From JBBQHX01 sp035306065 (GTDB lineage Bacteria > Gemmatimonadota > Gemmatimonadetes > Gemmatimonadales > Gemmatimonadaceae), in contig DATGOL010000012.1 in the NCBI GenBank assembly GCA_035306065.1, forward strand, positions 1 through 29,094: a stretch of 29,094 nucleotides of DNA. Direction: 5' to 3'. Under the pieces are notes generated by a model. It did not search any database. It was not told the origin of the DNA and saw nothing but the letters and a program-made list of their open reading frames with translations. This document shows, one piece after another, positions 8,346 to 15,627 of the stretch. Every line of letters begins with the position of its first letter. Position 1 is the stretch's first letter. Both the position numbers and the translations under genes were made by a program.

Positions 8346-8364
8346 ATGGGATTTCACGTCCCAT
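8346..8364. promoter_or_regulatory. Palindrome ATGGGA-N7-TCCCAT, candidate activator (enhancer) site
   Basis: A perfect 6-bp inverted repeat separated by TTTCACG in the divergent spacer between CapA and the adaptor gene. Its centre (8355) is about 92 bp upstream of the -24 element of the sigma-54 promoter candidate, the distance at which NtrC-type activators usually bind. Assigning it to the response regulator at 14239 is inference. Confidence 0.4.
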
Positions 8365-8446
8365 GAACGCACGCATCGAGCCGCATGCTGAAACCATCCG
8401 CCGCCGTAACACGTTATGAAACCGAGCTTTATCGCTCTGCATCGCA

Positions 8447-8462
8447 TGGCACGAACGTCGCC
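8447..8462 (+). promoter_or_regulatory. Sigma-54 (-24/-12) promoter candidate for the transporter operon
   Basis: TGGCACGAACGTCGCC matches the sigma-54 consensus (TGGCACG-N4-TTGCA/T) fully in the -24 half and has the obligatory GG-N10-GC spacing; the -12 half is TCGCC instead of TTGCA. Transcription would start near 8474, about 137 nt before the adaptor start. The operon it precedes encodes a sigma-54-dependent activator, which is strong context. The rest of the 279-bp spacer shows no good sigma-70 promoter to my eye. Confidence 0.65.
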
Positions 8463-8610
8463 TTCGCAACCATTGGCCGGCGCCCGGACTTCCGGATATG
8501 CCACCCAGATGCCCGATTGATGTTGCAGCGGGCGCAAGGCAGAACCATACACTGCTGCCACCCGCTCCGGGTGGAGCCGCTCAGAACCGTAATACCGCAC
8601 TGGAACGCAA

Positions 8611-9855
8611 GTGGACATAGCCCGCGCACCGAAGAGAAAGACAGGCAGGATGCTGGCGATTGGCGCGGGGGTACTGGCGCTGGTGGCAATCACCGTCGCG
8701 CTCACGAACCTGGAGCCGCGCGCGCGGGCTGCAGACCGCGCCTCGCTGCTCATCGATTCGGTTTCACGGGGCGAGATGGTGCGCAGCGTACGCGCTCCTG
8801 GCACCCTGGTACCGGAGCGAATCGTAATCATCTCCGCCGTTACGGCTGGCAGGGTGGAGGAGCTGCCGCTGCGCCCCGGTGTGACGGTTACAGCCGAAAC
8901 GGTGATCGCAACGCTGAGCAACCCTGATGTGGAGCTGCAGCGGCTGGAAGCGGAACGGCAGCTGACTTCGGCGGAAGCGCAGTACCTCACGCTGCGTACG
9001 CAACTGGAAACCCAGCGCATGTCGCAGGAGTCCGCGCTCGCTGCGATGCGCACTCAGTTCAACGAGGCCGCCAGGCAGAAGCGCCTGTTCGACTCACTGG
9101 ACGCACGCGGCCTGGCCTCCACCAACGAGGTGCAGGCGGCGTCTGATCGCATGCGGGAGTTGAGCGAGCGAGTGCAGCTGGAGGAGCGACAGCTGTCAAT
9201 TCTCCTGAGTTCGGTAGACGAGCAGCTTGCCCTGCAGCGCGCGCAGATCGAGCGCATGCGAGCCATTCGCGACTTCAACGACGAGCGTGTGGCATCCATG
9301 CGCGTAACGGCCGGCGAGGCCGGCGTGCTCACGGAGCTTCCTCTGGAGCTTGGGCAGTGGGTGGTGCCGGGCGAGCGCCTGGCCCGGGTGGCGCAGCCGG
9401 GCGAGCTGATGGCAGTTCTGCGGGTGCCGGCCACGCAGGCGCGCGACGTAGTTCAGGGTCAGAATGCAACCATTGATACGCGAAACGGCATCATACAAGG
9501 GCACGTAATGCGAGTTGACCCGGTGGTGCAGAACGGTACGGTGACCGTGGAGGTGGCGCTGGATGGTGAGCTTCCGCAGGGGGCACGCGCCGACCTCAGC
9601 GTGGACGGCGTGATTGAGCTGCAGCGCCTGGAAGACGTGCTCTACGTGCAGCGTCCGTACTACGGCCAGGCAGATGGCACGGTGAGCATGTTCCGCCTGG
9701 AGCCGGACGGGAAGCATGCCATAAAGGTTCCCGTGGCGCTGGGCGCGAGTTCAGTGAGCGTGATCGAGGTCAAGTCCGGGCTTCAGGTAGGGGATCGTGT
9801 GATAGTGTCGGACATGTCACAGTTTGACGATGTGGAGCGTGTGCGACTTCAGTAG
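8611..9855 (+). CDS. MacA/HlyD-like periplasmic adaptor subunit (414 aa)
   Basis: Membrane-fusion (adaptor) protein that would link an inner-membrane ABC transporter to the periplasm or an outer-membrane channel. A GTG start at 8611 keeps the basic stretch RAPKRKTGR before the single transmembrane segment (MLAIGAGVLALVAITVAL, 14-31); an ATG at 8650 would discard it. A lipoyl/biotinyl-like half (VRAPGTLVPERIVIISAVTAGRVEELPLRPGVTV) is followed by a long alpha-helical hairpin coiled coil (~105-225, rich in E/Q/R with heptad pattern), then the second lipoyl half (MRVTAGEAGVLTELPLELGQWVVPGERL), a beta-barrel domain and a membrane-proximal domain (QVGDRVIVSDMSQFD). There is no lipobox, so it is a TM-anchored form. 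It is 55 bp before the first ABC ATPase gene and is the first gene of the presumed sigma-54 operon. Confidence 0.92.
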   Translation: MDIARAPKRKTGRMLAIGAGVLALVAITVALTNLEPRARAADRASLLIDSVSRGEMVRSVRAPGTLVPERIVIISAVTAGRVEELPLRPGVTVTAETVIATLSNPDVELQRLEAERQLTSAEAQYLTLRTQLETQRMSQESALAAMRTQFNEAARQKRLFDSLDARGLASTNEVQAASDRMRELSERVQLEERQLSILLSSVDEQLALQRAQIERMRAIRDFNDERVASMRVTAGEAGVLTELPLELGQWVVPGERLARVAQPGELMAVLRVPATQARDVVQGQNATIDTRNGIIQGHVMRVDPVVQNGTVTVEVALDGELPQGARADLSVDGVIELQRLEDVLYVQRPYYGQADGTVSMFRLEPDGKHAIKVPVALGASSVSVIEVKSGLQVGDRVIVSDMSQFDDVERVRLQ

Positions 9856-9910
9856 GAGCAGCGCAGGATTGTTCGCCGGATTCTCATTTCATTCCAAAAA
9901 CAGGTAGCCA

Positions 9911-10711
9911 ATGTCCACCGAGCAAACAGCCGCGTCGTCGTCAGCCTATGCATCCCCGGATTCGGGTAAGTACGGTGGGCGCCCACTCATCCAGCTGGAT
10001 GGCATTCGCAAGGTTTTCTACACGGACGAAGTGGAGACGCATGCGCTTGCCGACATACACATGCACGTGAATGAAGGCGAGTATGTGGCAATTGCGGGCC
10101 CGTCAGGCTGCGGCAAGACCACGCTGCTCTCCATACTGGGCCTTTTGGACACGCCGACGGACGGCAAGTACTTCCTGGCGGGTGAGCAGGTGGCAGACCT
10201 CTCGGCAGCCGATCGCGCACGCGTTCGCAACCGGCAGATCGGGTTCATCTTCCAGGCGTTCAATCTCATTGGCGACCTAACGGTATACGAGAACGTTGAG
10301 CTTCCGCTCACGTATCGGGGCATGGATGGGTCCGAGCGCAAGCGTCGTGTGACGGATGCGCTGGAGCGGGTGGGGATGGCGCACCGGATGAGGCACTATC
10401 CGTCGCAGCTATCGGGCGGTCAGCAGCAGCGGGTGGCGGTTGCGCGTGCAGTGGCGGGTGAGCCGGCCATCCTGCTTGCGGACGAGCCCACCGGAAACCT
10501 GGACTCCACGAACGGCGAGGCAGTGATGTCACTGCTTCACGAGTTGCATCGCGGCGGTGCCACCATCTGCATGGTGACGCACGATCCTCGTTATGCTGCG
10601 GAAGCCCAGCGCTCCATCCACCTGTTCGACGGTCGCGTGGTCGAGGAAGAGGACCAGCGCACGTCCGCCGAGCATGAGAAGGAACTGCGGGCGAGCGGGT
10701 TCCAGGTTTGA
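9911..10711 (+). CDS. ABC transporter ATP-binding protein, MacB/LolD type (NBD 1, 266 aa)
   Basis: Cytosolic ATPase that powers an FtsX/MacB-type permease. Walker A GPSGCGKTT (~residues 59-67), Q-loop region IGFIFQAFNLIGDLTVYENVELPL, signature LSGGQQQRVAVARA, Walker B plus catalytic Glu ILLADEPTGNLDS and the switch His in VTHD are all intact. The subfamily-typical insertion-free layout and NLDS D-loop match LolD/MacB. Residues 1-27 are a short Ser/Ala-rich leader before IQLDGIRKVF, and the C-terminal ~20 residues are charged. The next gene, 177 bp away, is the permease it most likely serves; a different ATPase gene follows that permease. Confidence 0.95.
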   Translation: MSTEQTAASSSAYASPDSGKYGGRPLIQLDGIRKVFYTDEVETHALADIHMHVNEGEYVAIAGPSGCGKTTLLSILGLLDTPTDGKYFLAGEQVADLSAADRARVRNRQIGFIFQAFNLIGDLTVYENVELPLTYRGMDGSERKRRVTDALERVGMAHRMRHYPSQLSGGQQQRVAVARAVAGEPAILLADEPTGNLDSTNGEAVMSLLHELHRGGATICMVTHDPRYAAEAQRSIHLFDGRVVEEEDQRTSAEHEKELRASGFQV

Positions 10712-10739
10712 TGGGTGTACGAAGCACTCCGCCGATATG

Positions 10740-10760
10740 TGTTAGGTGTTAGGCATTAGG
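10740..10760 (+). repeat. Heptanucleotide repeat array, TGTTAGG type (3 units)
   Basis: TGTTAGG, TGTTAGG and CATTAGG lie back to back just after the first ABC ATPase gene. They are the reverse-complement form of the CCTGACA units found at 10835-10869 and 13421-13455. Confidence 0.75.
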
Positions 10761-10761
10761 G

Positions 10762-10780
10762 GAGGCCGCAAAGCGGCCTC
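10762..10780. terminator. 8-bp perfect GC hairpin in the ATPase-permease spacer
   Basis: GAGGCCGC (10762-10769) and GCGGCCTC (10773-10780) form a perfect stem with an AAA loop. No T run follows, so if it acts at all it is more likely a pause, processing or attenuation site than a full intrinsic terminator. Confidence 0.4.
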
Positions 10781-10834
10781 TCGGTCGCGCGGGCAGGGAG
10801 ACTGGACGAAGACAGCGTAGAGCCGCGTTACAGC

Positions 10835-10869
10835 CCTGGCACCTGACACGTATCATCTCGTACCTGGCA
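10835..10869 (-). repeat. Heptanucleotide repeat array, CCTGACA type (5 units in phase)
   Basis: Exactly five 7-nt units can be laid end to end: CCTGGCA, CCTGACA, CGTATCA, TCTCGTA and CCTGGCA. The outer units are clear copies and the two in the middle have drifted but keep the 7-nt phase. The array ends 19 bp before the permease ATG. Confidence 0.65.
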
Positions 10870-10888
10870 GTCACCAACCCCTACCCAC

Positions 10889-13288
10889 ATGTCCTTCCTC
10901 CGCGATCTCCGCCAGGCCGTGCGCTCCCTGCGCCGCGCACCGCTCTTCGTAGTGGCGGCAGTACTCACGCTCGCACTGGGCATCGGGGCCAACACCGCCG
11001 TGTTCGGCGTCGTCAGGGCCCTGCTGCTGGAACCGCTTCCTTACGATGCGCCTGACGAGCTCGTGGTCGTGTGGGGCGATCACGTGGAGATCGGGCACGA
11101 GACTGCCTCACTTCCCGACTTCCTGGACTGGCGCGAGCAGGCCTCCAGCTTCTCCGAACTGGCGGCAATCGGCAACGGCGTCGCACTTCTTACCGGCGAC
11201 GGAGAGGCGGAACGGGTAGACGCAGCCGTCGTCACCGGCAACGTGTTCTCCATGCTGGGAATGCGCCCTCTCGCCGGACGCACCTTCTCCGAAGACGAGC
11301 AGCTGAGCAACGGGCCGCCGGTCACGATCATCGGCGAACGCCTGTGGCGCAGTCGCTTTGCCGCCGATCCGGGCATCGTGGGCCGCGACGTGCTCATCAG
11401 CGGCAGGGCGCGCACGGTCGTTGGCGTCATGCCTGACGAACTGCCGATTGCGGGCAGGCGGGACGTATTCCTCCCGGTAAAGTCGGACACCACAATGGGT
11501 CGCCGGGCAGACTGGCTCGGCGTTATCGGACGGCTCGAGCCGGGTGTGTCGACCCTTGAAGCGAATTCCGAGATGCGCACCATCATGTCGCGGCTCGAAG
11601 CCGAGTATCCGGAAACCAACGCCGGATGGAGCGCCGATGTGGTTTCACTGCACGCCGAGGTCGTGGGTGATGTTCGTCCTGCCCTGCTCGCCTTCGCGGG
11701 AGCGATGGGGCTCGTGCTTCTGATCGCATGCGCCAACGTGGCCAACCTGTTCCTCGCGCGCAGTGCCGCACGAGAACACGAGCTGGGCGTTCGGGTGACC
11801 CTCGGCGCCAGCCGCGGGCGCATCGTGCAGCAGCTCCTGGCGGAGAGCCTGTTGCTCGCAGGCGCGGGTGCCGTGCTCGGTGCGATGCTGGCGAATGCCG
11901 GACTCGCCGCGCTGCGAAGCAGCCAGTCGCTGCAGCTGCCTCGCGCGGAGAGTATTGCGGTTGACCTGCCCGTGCTCGCGTTCACGGCGGCAATAGCGGC
12001 ACTTTCTGCACTGCTGTTCGGATTGGCGCCAATGCTTCGCGTGGCGCGCGGATTCCTGCATCCCGGGCTGTCCAAGGCGCGTTCGGTGGCGGGCGGCACT
12101 GGCGTCGCGCGAACCCGCACGTTGCTGGTGCTCGGCGAGGTGGCGCTGGCTGTCATGCTTCTGGTTGGCGCCGGGTTGCTGCTGCGGAGCTTCGATAACC
12201 TCCAGCGCGTGCAGCCCGGCTTCGATGCAAGCGGCCTGCTCACAGCGCAGGTCACGCTGCCTGGCGAGGCCATGATGGACGGCGACGAGGTATTTGCATT
12301 CTGGCCGGGGGTGCTGAACAGACTTGCTGTCGCTCCGGGTGTTCGCGGTGCAGCGTACGTGAACAACCCTCCAATGGGCGGTTCGGGCTACATAACCTTC
12401 GGCCTCGAGGGGCGACCGGAGCCGGCCGGTGCCGAGGTGGAGGACGTTCAGCCATTCACCGTGAGTCGCGATTACTTCCGCACCATGGGCATCCCATTGG
12501 GAGCCGGACGGTCGTTCGAGCAGGGCGACAACCAGACGTCCACGCGAGTTATGGTGGTGAACCGGGAGTTCGTGCAGCGTTTCTCGCCGGACCGCGACGT
12601 CATCGGGCGTCGCCTGACCTTCGGCGATCCGGCTGACACGCTTTCCACGTGGTACTCCATTGTGGGCGTGGTGGGCAACGTCAGGCAGGAGGGACTCGAC
12701 CGCGCGGACTATCCGCAGGTGTACCGCCTGGTGGATCAGGTGCCGCCGCGCGGGGGGGTGCTGGTGCTGCGAACCACGGCTGCGCCCATGTCCCTCGTGC
12801 CTCTGGTGCGAAGTGCCGTGGCCGATGCGCAGCCCAACGCGGCCGTAACCGGCGTGCGCACCATGGAGGATCGCATGAGCGAGACTATCGCGCGTCCGCG
12901 CGTGAGCGCCACGCTGCTGGGTGGATTCGCCGCGCTCGCACTGCTGCTCGCGGCTGTTGGAATCTACGGAGTGACATCCTACACTACCGAACTCCGCAGG
13001 CACGAGATGGGTATCCGCATGGCGCTGGGCTCAAGTCCCGCCGGTGTGCTGCGGCTGGTCGTGAGGCAGGGGATGGCGCCGGTGATCGGCGGCCTCGTGA
13101 TCGGCGCCGCCGGAGCGCTTCTGGCCGGACGTGTACTGGCCCGCTTCCTCTTCACGGTGGGAAGCTCAGACCCCCTTACGTTCGCACTCACGGCGGCACT
13201 ACTTACTGCCGTGGCGCTCGTGGCCTGCTGGATGCCGGTGCGCCGAGCGCTGAGAACCGCGCCGGCGAGTTTGCTCCGATCAGAATGA
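10889..13288 (+). CDS. Duplicated FtsX/MacB-type ABC permease (ADOP-like, 799 aa)
   Basis: Inner-membrane permease with two tandem MacB-periplasmic-core/FtsX units, the architecture called ADOP (acidobacterial duplicated orphan permease). The start RDLRQAVRSLRRAPLFVVAA followed by LALGIGANTAVFGVVRALLLEPLPY is the ADOP hallmark (TM1 ~20-42). A periplasmic core follows (~50-265), then three TM segments (~270-390, including LVLLIACANVANLFLARSAAREHELGVR). The second unit begins with TM5 at RTLLVLGEVALAVMLLVGAGLLL (~410-432), a second periplasmic core (~440-660) and three final TM helices (~675-790, with IYGVTSYTTELRRHEMGIRMALG). One polypeptide therefore supplies both halves of a MacB-like dimer. 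Such permeases are often found without ATPases; here one ATPase gene lies on each side. The spacer upstream has no Shine-Dalgarno. Confidence 0.94.
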   Translation: MSFLRDLRQAVRSLRRAPLFVVAAVLTLALGIGANTAVFGVVRALLLEPLPYDAPDELVVVWGDHVEIGHETASLPDFLDWREQASSFSELAAIGNGVALLTGDGEAERVDAAVVTGNVFSMLGMRPLAGRTFSEDEQLSNGPPVTIIGERLWRSRFAADPGIVGRDVLISGRARTVVGVMPDELPIAGRRDVFLPVKSDTTMGRRADWLGVIGRLEPGVSTLEANSEMRTIMSRLEAEYPETNAGWSADVVSLHAEVVGDVRPALLAFAGAMGLVLLIACANVANLFLARSAAREHELGVRVTLGASRGRIVQQLLAESLLLAGAGAVLGAMLANAGLAALRSSQSLQLPRAESIAVDLPVLAFTAAIAALSALLFGLAPMLRVARGFLHPGLSKARSVAGGTGVARTRTLLVLGEVALAVMLLVGAGLLLRSFDNLQRVQPGFDASGLLTAQVTLPGEAMMDGDEVFAFWPGVLNRLAVAPGVRGAAYVNNPPMGGSGYITFGLEGRPEPAGAEVEDVQPFTVSRDYFRTMGIPLGAGRSFEQGDNQTSTRVMVVNREFVQRFSPDRDVIGRRLTFGDPADTLSTWYSIVGVVGNVRQEGLDRADYPQVYRLVDQVPPRGGVLVLRTTAAPMSLVPLVRSAVADAQPNAAVTGVRTMEDRMSETIARPRVSATLLGGFAALALLLAAVGIYGVTSYTTELRRHEMGIRMALGSSPAGVLRLVVRQGMAPVIGGLVIGAAGALLAGRVLARFLFTVGSSDPLTFALTAALLTAVALVACWMPVRRALRTAPASLLRSE

Positions 13289-13303
13289 GAATGGATTAAC
13301 TGC

Positions 13304-13338
13304 AGTAGTGAGTAGTAAGTATTCAGTAGCCGGTACGG
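13304..13338 (+). repeat. Heptanucleotide repeat array, AGTAGTN type (4-5 units)
   Basis: AGTAGTG, AGTAGTA, AGTATTC and AGTAGCC follow each other in exact 7-nt phase, with GGTACGG as a possible degenerate fifth. It starts 15 bp after the permease stop. The unit sequence differs from the CCTGACA arrays but the period is the same. Confidence 0.65.
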
Positions 13339-13369
13339 CCGTCATCCCGCATCTTACTCCCCATTGGTT

Positions 13370-13399
13370 ATCCCGCACGAGCGCAGCGAGTGCCGGGAT
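13370..13399. repeat. REP-like palindromic element
   Basis: ATCCCG-CAC (13370-13378) pairs with GTG-C-CGGGAT (13390-13399) with one bulged C, enclosing GAGCGCAGCGA. The 12-mer GAGCGCAGCGAG (13379-13390) recurs exactly at 17524-17535, and ATCCCGCAT occurs at both 13344-13352 and 17547-17555, so these look like two members of a dispersed intergenic repeat family. Confidence 0.6.
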
Positions 13400-13420
13400 G
13401 CCAAGATCCGCATGCAGTTC

Positions 13421-13455
13421 CCTGACACCTGACACCTAGTACCCGGCACCTGCCC
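13421..13455 (-). repeat. Heptanucleotide repeat array, CCTGACA type (5 units)
   Basis: CCTGACA occurs twice in tandem, then CCTAGTA, CCCGGCA and CCTGCCC continue in the same 7-nt phase; another CCTGCCT appears at 13461-13467. It lies 28 bp before the second ABC ATPase start and is the counterpart of the array at 10835-10869, which also sits just upstream of a gene start. Confidence 0.75.
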
Positions 13456-13482
13456 CAGCACCTGCCTCCAAGCCCTCACTCC

Positions 13483-14235
13483 ATGCTCTTCTCCCGCAAG
13501 CAACGACAGGCCCCCACTCTCGACACAGCCTCACCCGGCGACGTTGGCGACGGGCCGCTCTTCTCACTCCGCAACCTCGAGAAGAACTTCGTTACGCCTG
13601 CGGGTCGCTCCTACGTGCTGCGCCAGATCACGCTCGACGTGCAGCCGGGCGAGTTCGTCACCATCATGGGCCCGTCAGGCGCCGGAAAGAGCACCCTGCT
13701 CTCCATCCTGGGAATGTTCGATTCCGACTGGGAGGGCGAGTTCTGGTTCCAGGGCACTCCCGTACACAGGCTTGCCGCACGAGACCGCATTGCGCTCAAC
13801 AAGCGCGCTATCGGCTTCGTCTTCCAGCAATACCACCTTCTGGACGACCTCACGGTTGCCGAGAACCTGGACGTGCCCCTTTCGTACCGCGACGTACGCA
13901 AGGCCGAACGTGAGGCGACAGTTGCCGATCTGCTGGATCGCTTCAGCATCGTTGGCAAGAAGGACCTGTACCCGCGCCAGCTTTCCGGCGGACAGCAGCA
14001 GCTCGTTGGCATTGCACGCGCAATCGTCGCGAACCCCGCTCTTATCCTCGCAGACGAACCTACCGGCAACCTGCACTCCGCGCAGGCACGCGAGATCATG
14101 GAGCTGTTTCGTCAGCTCAATGAGCAGGGTACGACAATCGTTCAGGTTACGCACTCCGAGGAGAACGCGGGCTACGGCAGCCGCATCGTGCAATTGCGCG
14201 ATGGCTGGGTGGTGTCGGACGAACCCGTGGGCTAG
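13483..14235 (+). CDS. ABC transporter ATP-binding protein, MacB/LolD type (NBD 2, 250 aa)
   Basis: A second, clearly different ATPase in the same cassette. Walker A GPSGAGKST (~residues 64-72), FVFQQYHLLDDLTVAENLDVPL, the signature LSGGQQQLVGIARA, Walker B LILADEPTGNL and the switch His in VTHSEENA are present, so ATP binding and hydrolysis should be possible. Two positions differ from the usual MacB/LolD pattern: the D-loop is NLHS rather than NLDS, and the signature helix reads QQQLVGIARA rather than QQQRVAIARA. NBD 1 in the same operon has the normal residues at both places. With the duplicated permease this suggests a heteromeric NBD pair. The gene is followed after 3 nt by the response regulator gene, so the two are surely co-expressed. 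Confidence 0.94.
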   Translation: MLFSRKQRQAPTLDTASPGDVGDGPLFSLRNLEKNFVTPAGRSYVLRQITLDVQPGEFVTIMGPSGAGKSTLLSILGMFDSDWEGEFWFQGTPVHRLAARDRIALNKRAIGFVFQQYHLLDDLTVAENLDVPLSYRDVRKAEREATVADLLDRFSIVGKKDLYPRQLSGGQQQLVGIARAIVANPALILADEPTGNLHSAQAREIMELFRQLNEQGTTIVQVTHSEENAGYGSRIVQLRDGWVVSDEPVG

Positions 14236-14238
14236 GCA

Positions 14239-15618
14239 GTGAGCGAGTCAGAGTCCGCCCGTATTCTCATAGCCGACGACCAGGACGATGTGCTTCAGGC
14301 ACTCAGGCTCCTGCTCAAGGCCGAACGCTACGAGGTGGAGGTTGCGCGATCACCAGCGGGGATCCTGGCTGCATTAGAGGCAGGCGAGTTTGACGCCGTG
14401 CTCATGGATCTCAACTATGCCAGAGACACAACGTCCGGAAGAGAAGGCCTGGACCTGCTCGCGCGCCTGCAGGCAACAGACTCGTCGCTGCCCGTTGCGG
14501 TAATGACTGCGTGGAGCTCCGTACAGGGAGCGGTTGAGGCGATCAAGCGCGGCGCGTACGACTACGTGGAGAAGCCCTGGGACAACGCGCGCCTTCTCAT
14601 GGTGCTCCGCAACATGGTTCAGCTGTCGCGTGCCGTACGACGCGGACAGCGCCTGGAGCTCGAGAATGCAGCACTACTCGGCGGACAGCGCGGCGCAGGA
14701 GGTCCGCTGATCATTGCGCAATCGCCGAGCATGCAGCCGGTGCTTCAGCTCATGCGGCGCATTGCGCCGTCTGACGCGAACGTGCTGATCACCGGTGAGC
14801 ATGGCACGGGCAAGGAACTGATTGCCGAATGGCTGCACGCAAACTCCTCTCGCAGCAGCAAGGCGTTCGTGCCTGTGAACCTGGGCGGACTGTCCGAGGG
14901 AATCTTTGAAAGTGAGCTGTTCGGTCACGTGAAGGGCGCATTCACTGATGCCAGAACAGACCGTGTTGGCCGGTTCGAGCTGGCGGACGAGGGAACCATC
15001 TTCCTCGATGAGATCGGCAACGTGCCAATGGCACAGCAGGCCAAGTTGCTGCGTGTTCTCCAGACTAGGGAACTGGAGAAGGTCGGTGCCTCACGACCGC
15101 GACGCCTGAACGTTCGCGTACTCAGCGCAACGAACGTGAACCTGCGTGAAGAGATCACTGCGGGACGCTTTCGCGAAGACCTGTTGTTCCGGCTGAACAC
15201 CATCGAGATCCATCTCCCTGCGCTGCGTGAGCGCCGCGAAGACATTCTTCCTCTCGCGCAGCACTTCCTGGAGCTGCACGCGTCCCGCTACGGCAGAAAC
15301 GACATTACCGCATTCGATCCCGGCGCATTGCAATCGCTCACCGCGCATTCCTGGCCGGGCAACATTCGCGAGCTGGGGCATGCAATCGAGCGGGCAGTTC
15401 TGCTTGCGACAGACGGTGCCGTGCGTGCGCGCGACCTCGCGTTGCACGTACAGGAAGGCAGCGCTCCCCGCCTGGAGGATATGACTCTTGACGAAGCCGA
15501 ATCAATGCTGATCCGCCGGGCACTGCGCAGGTATGACGGTAACGTGAGCCAGGCTGCGAAGGCGCTGGGTCTCAGCCGCAGCGCTCTCTACCGCCGGCTC
15601 GAGTCGCTGGGCCGTTAG
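14239..15618 (+). CDS. Sigma-54-dependent response regulator, NtrC family (459 aa)
   Basis: Cytosolic transcription activator that, when phosphorylated, remodels sigma-54 RNA polymerase. Receiver domain at ~8-125: acidic pair in ADDQDD, phospho-acceptor D57 (VLMDLNYARD), T90 (VMTAW) and K112 (YVEKPW). AAA+ domain at ~150-390: Walker A GEHGTGKE, the sigma-54 contact loop GAFTDA in GHVKGAFTDARTD, Walker B TIFLDEIGN and the arginine-finger region RFREDLLFRLN. C-terminal Fis-type helix-turn-helix (~420-459, GNVSQAAKALGLSRSALYRRLESLG). The start is GTG at 14239, 3 nt after the ATPase stop. It precedes its likely kinase by 9 nt. Its obvious targets are the sigma-54 promoters predicted at 8447 (its own operon) and possibly 17751. 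Confidence 0.96.
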   Translation: MSESESARILIADDQDDVLQALRLLLKAERYEVEVARSPAGILAALEAGEFDAVLMDLNYARDTTSGREGLDLLARLQATDSSLPVAVMTAWSSVQGAVEAIKRGAYDYVEKPWDNARLLMVLRNMVQLSRAVRRGQRLELENAALLGGQRGAGGPLIIAQSPSMQPVLQLMRRIAPSDANVLITGEHGTGKELIAEWLHANSSRSSKAFVPVNLGGLSEGIFESELFGHVKGAFTDARTDRVGRFELADEGTIFLDEIGNVPMAQQAKLLRVLQTRELEKVGASRPRRLNVRVLSATNVNLREEITAGRFREDLLFRLNTIEIHLPALRERREDILPLAQHFLELHASRYGRNDITAFDPGALQSLTAHSWPGNIRELGHAIERAVLLATDGAVRARDLALHVQEGSAPRLEDMTLDEAESMLIRRALRRYDGNVSQAAKALGLSRSALYRRLESLGR

Positions 15619-15627
15619 GCAGGCCCC

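Noticed and set aside
11080..13003. Long antisense open frames opposite the permease gene
   Set aside because: Composition is Arg/Ser/Pro-rich without domain features; the plus strand encodes a clear permease.
10740..13467. CRISPR array suspicion for the repeats in the permease spacers
   Set aside because: Units are 7 nt without spacers, so they are simple heptamer repeats and not a CRISPR.
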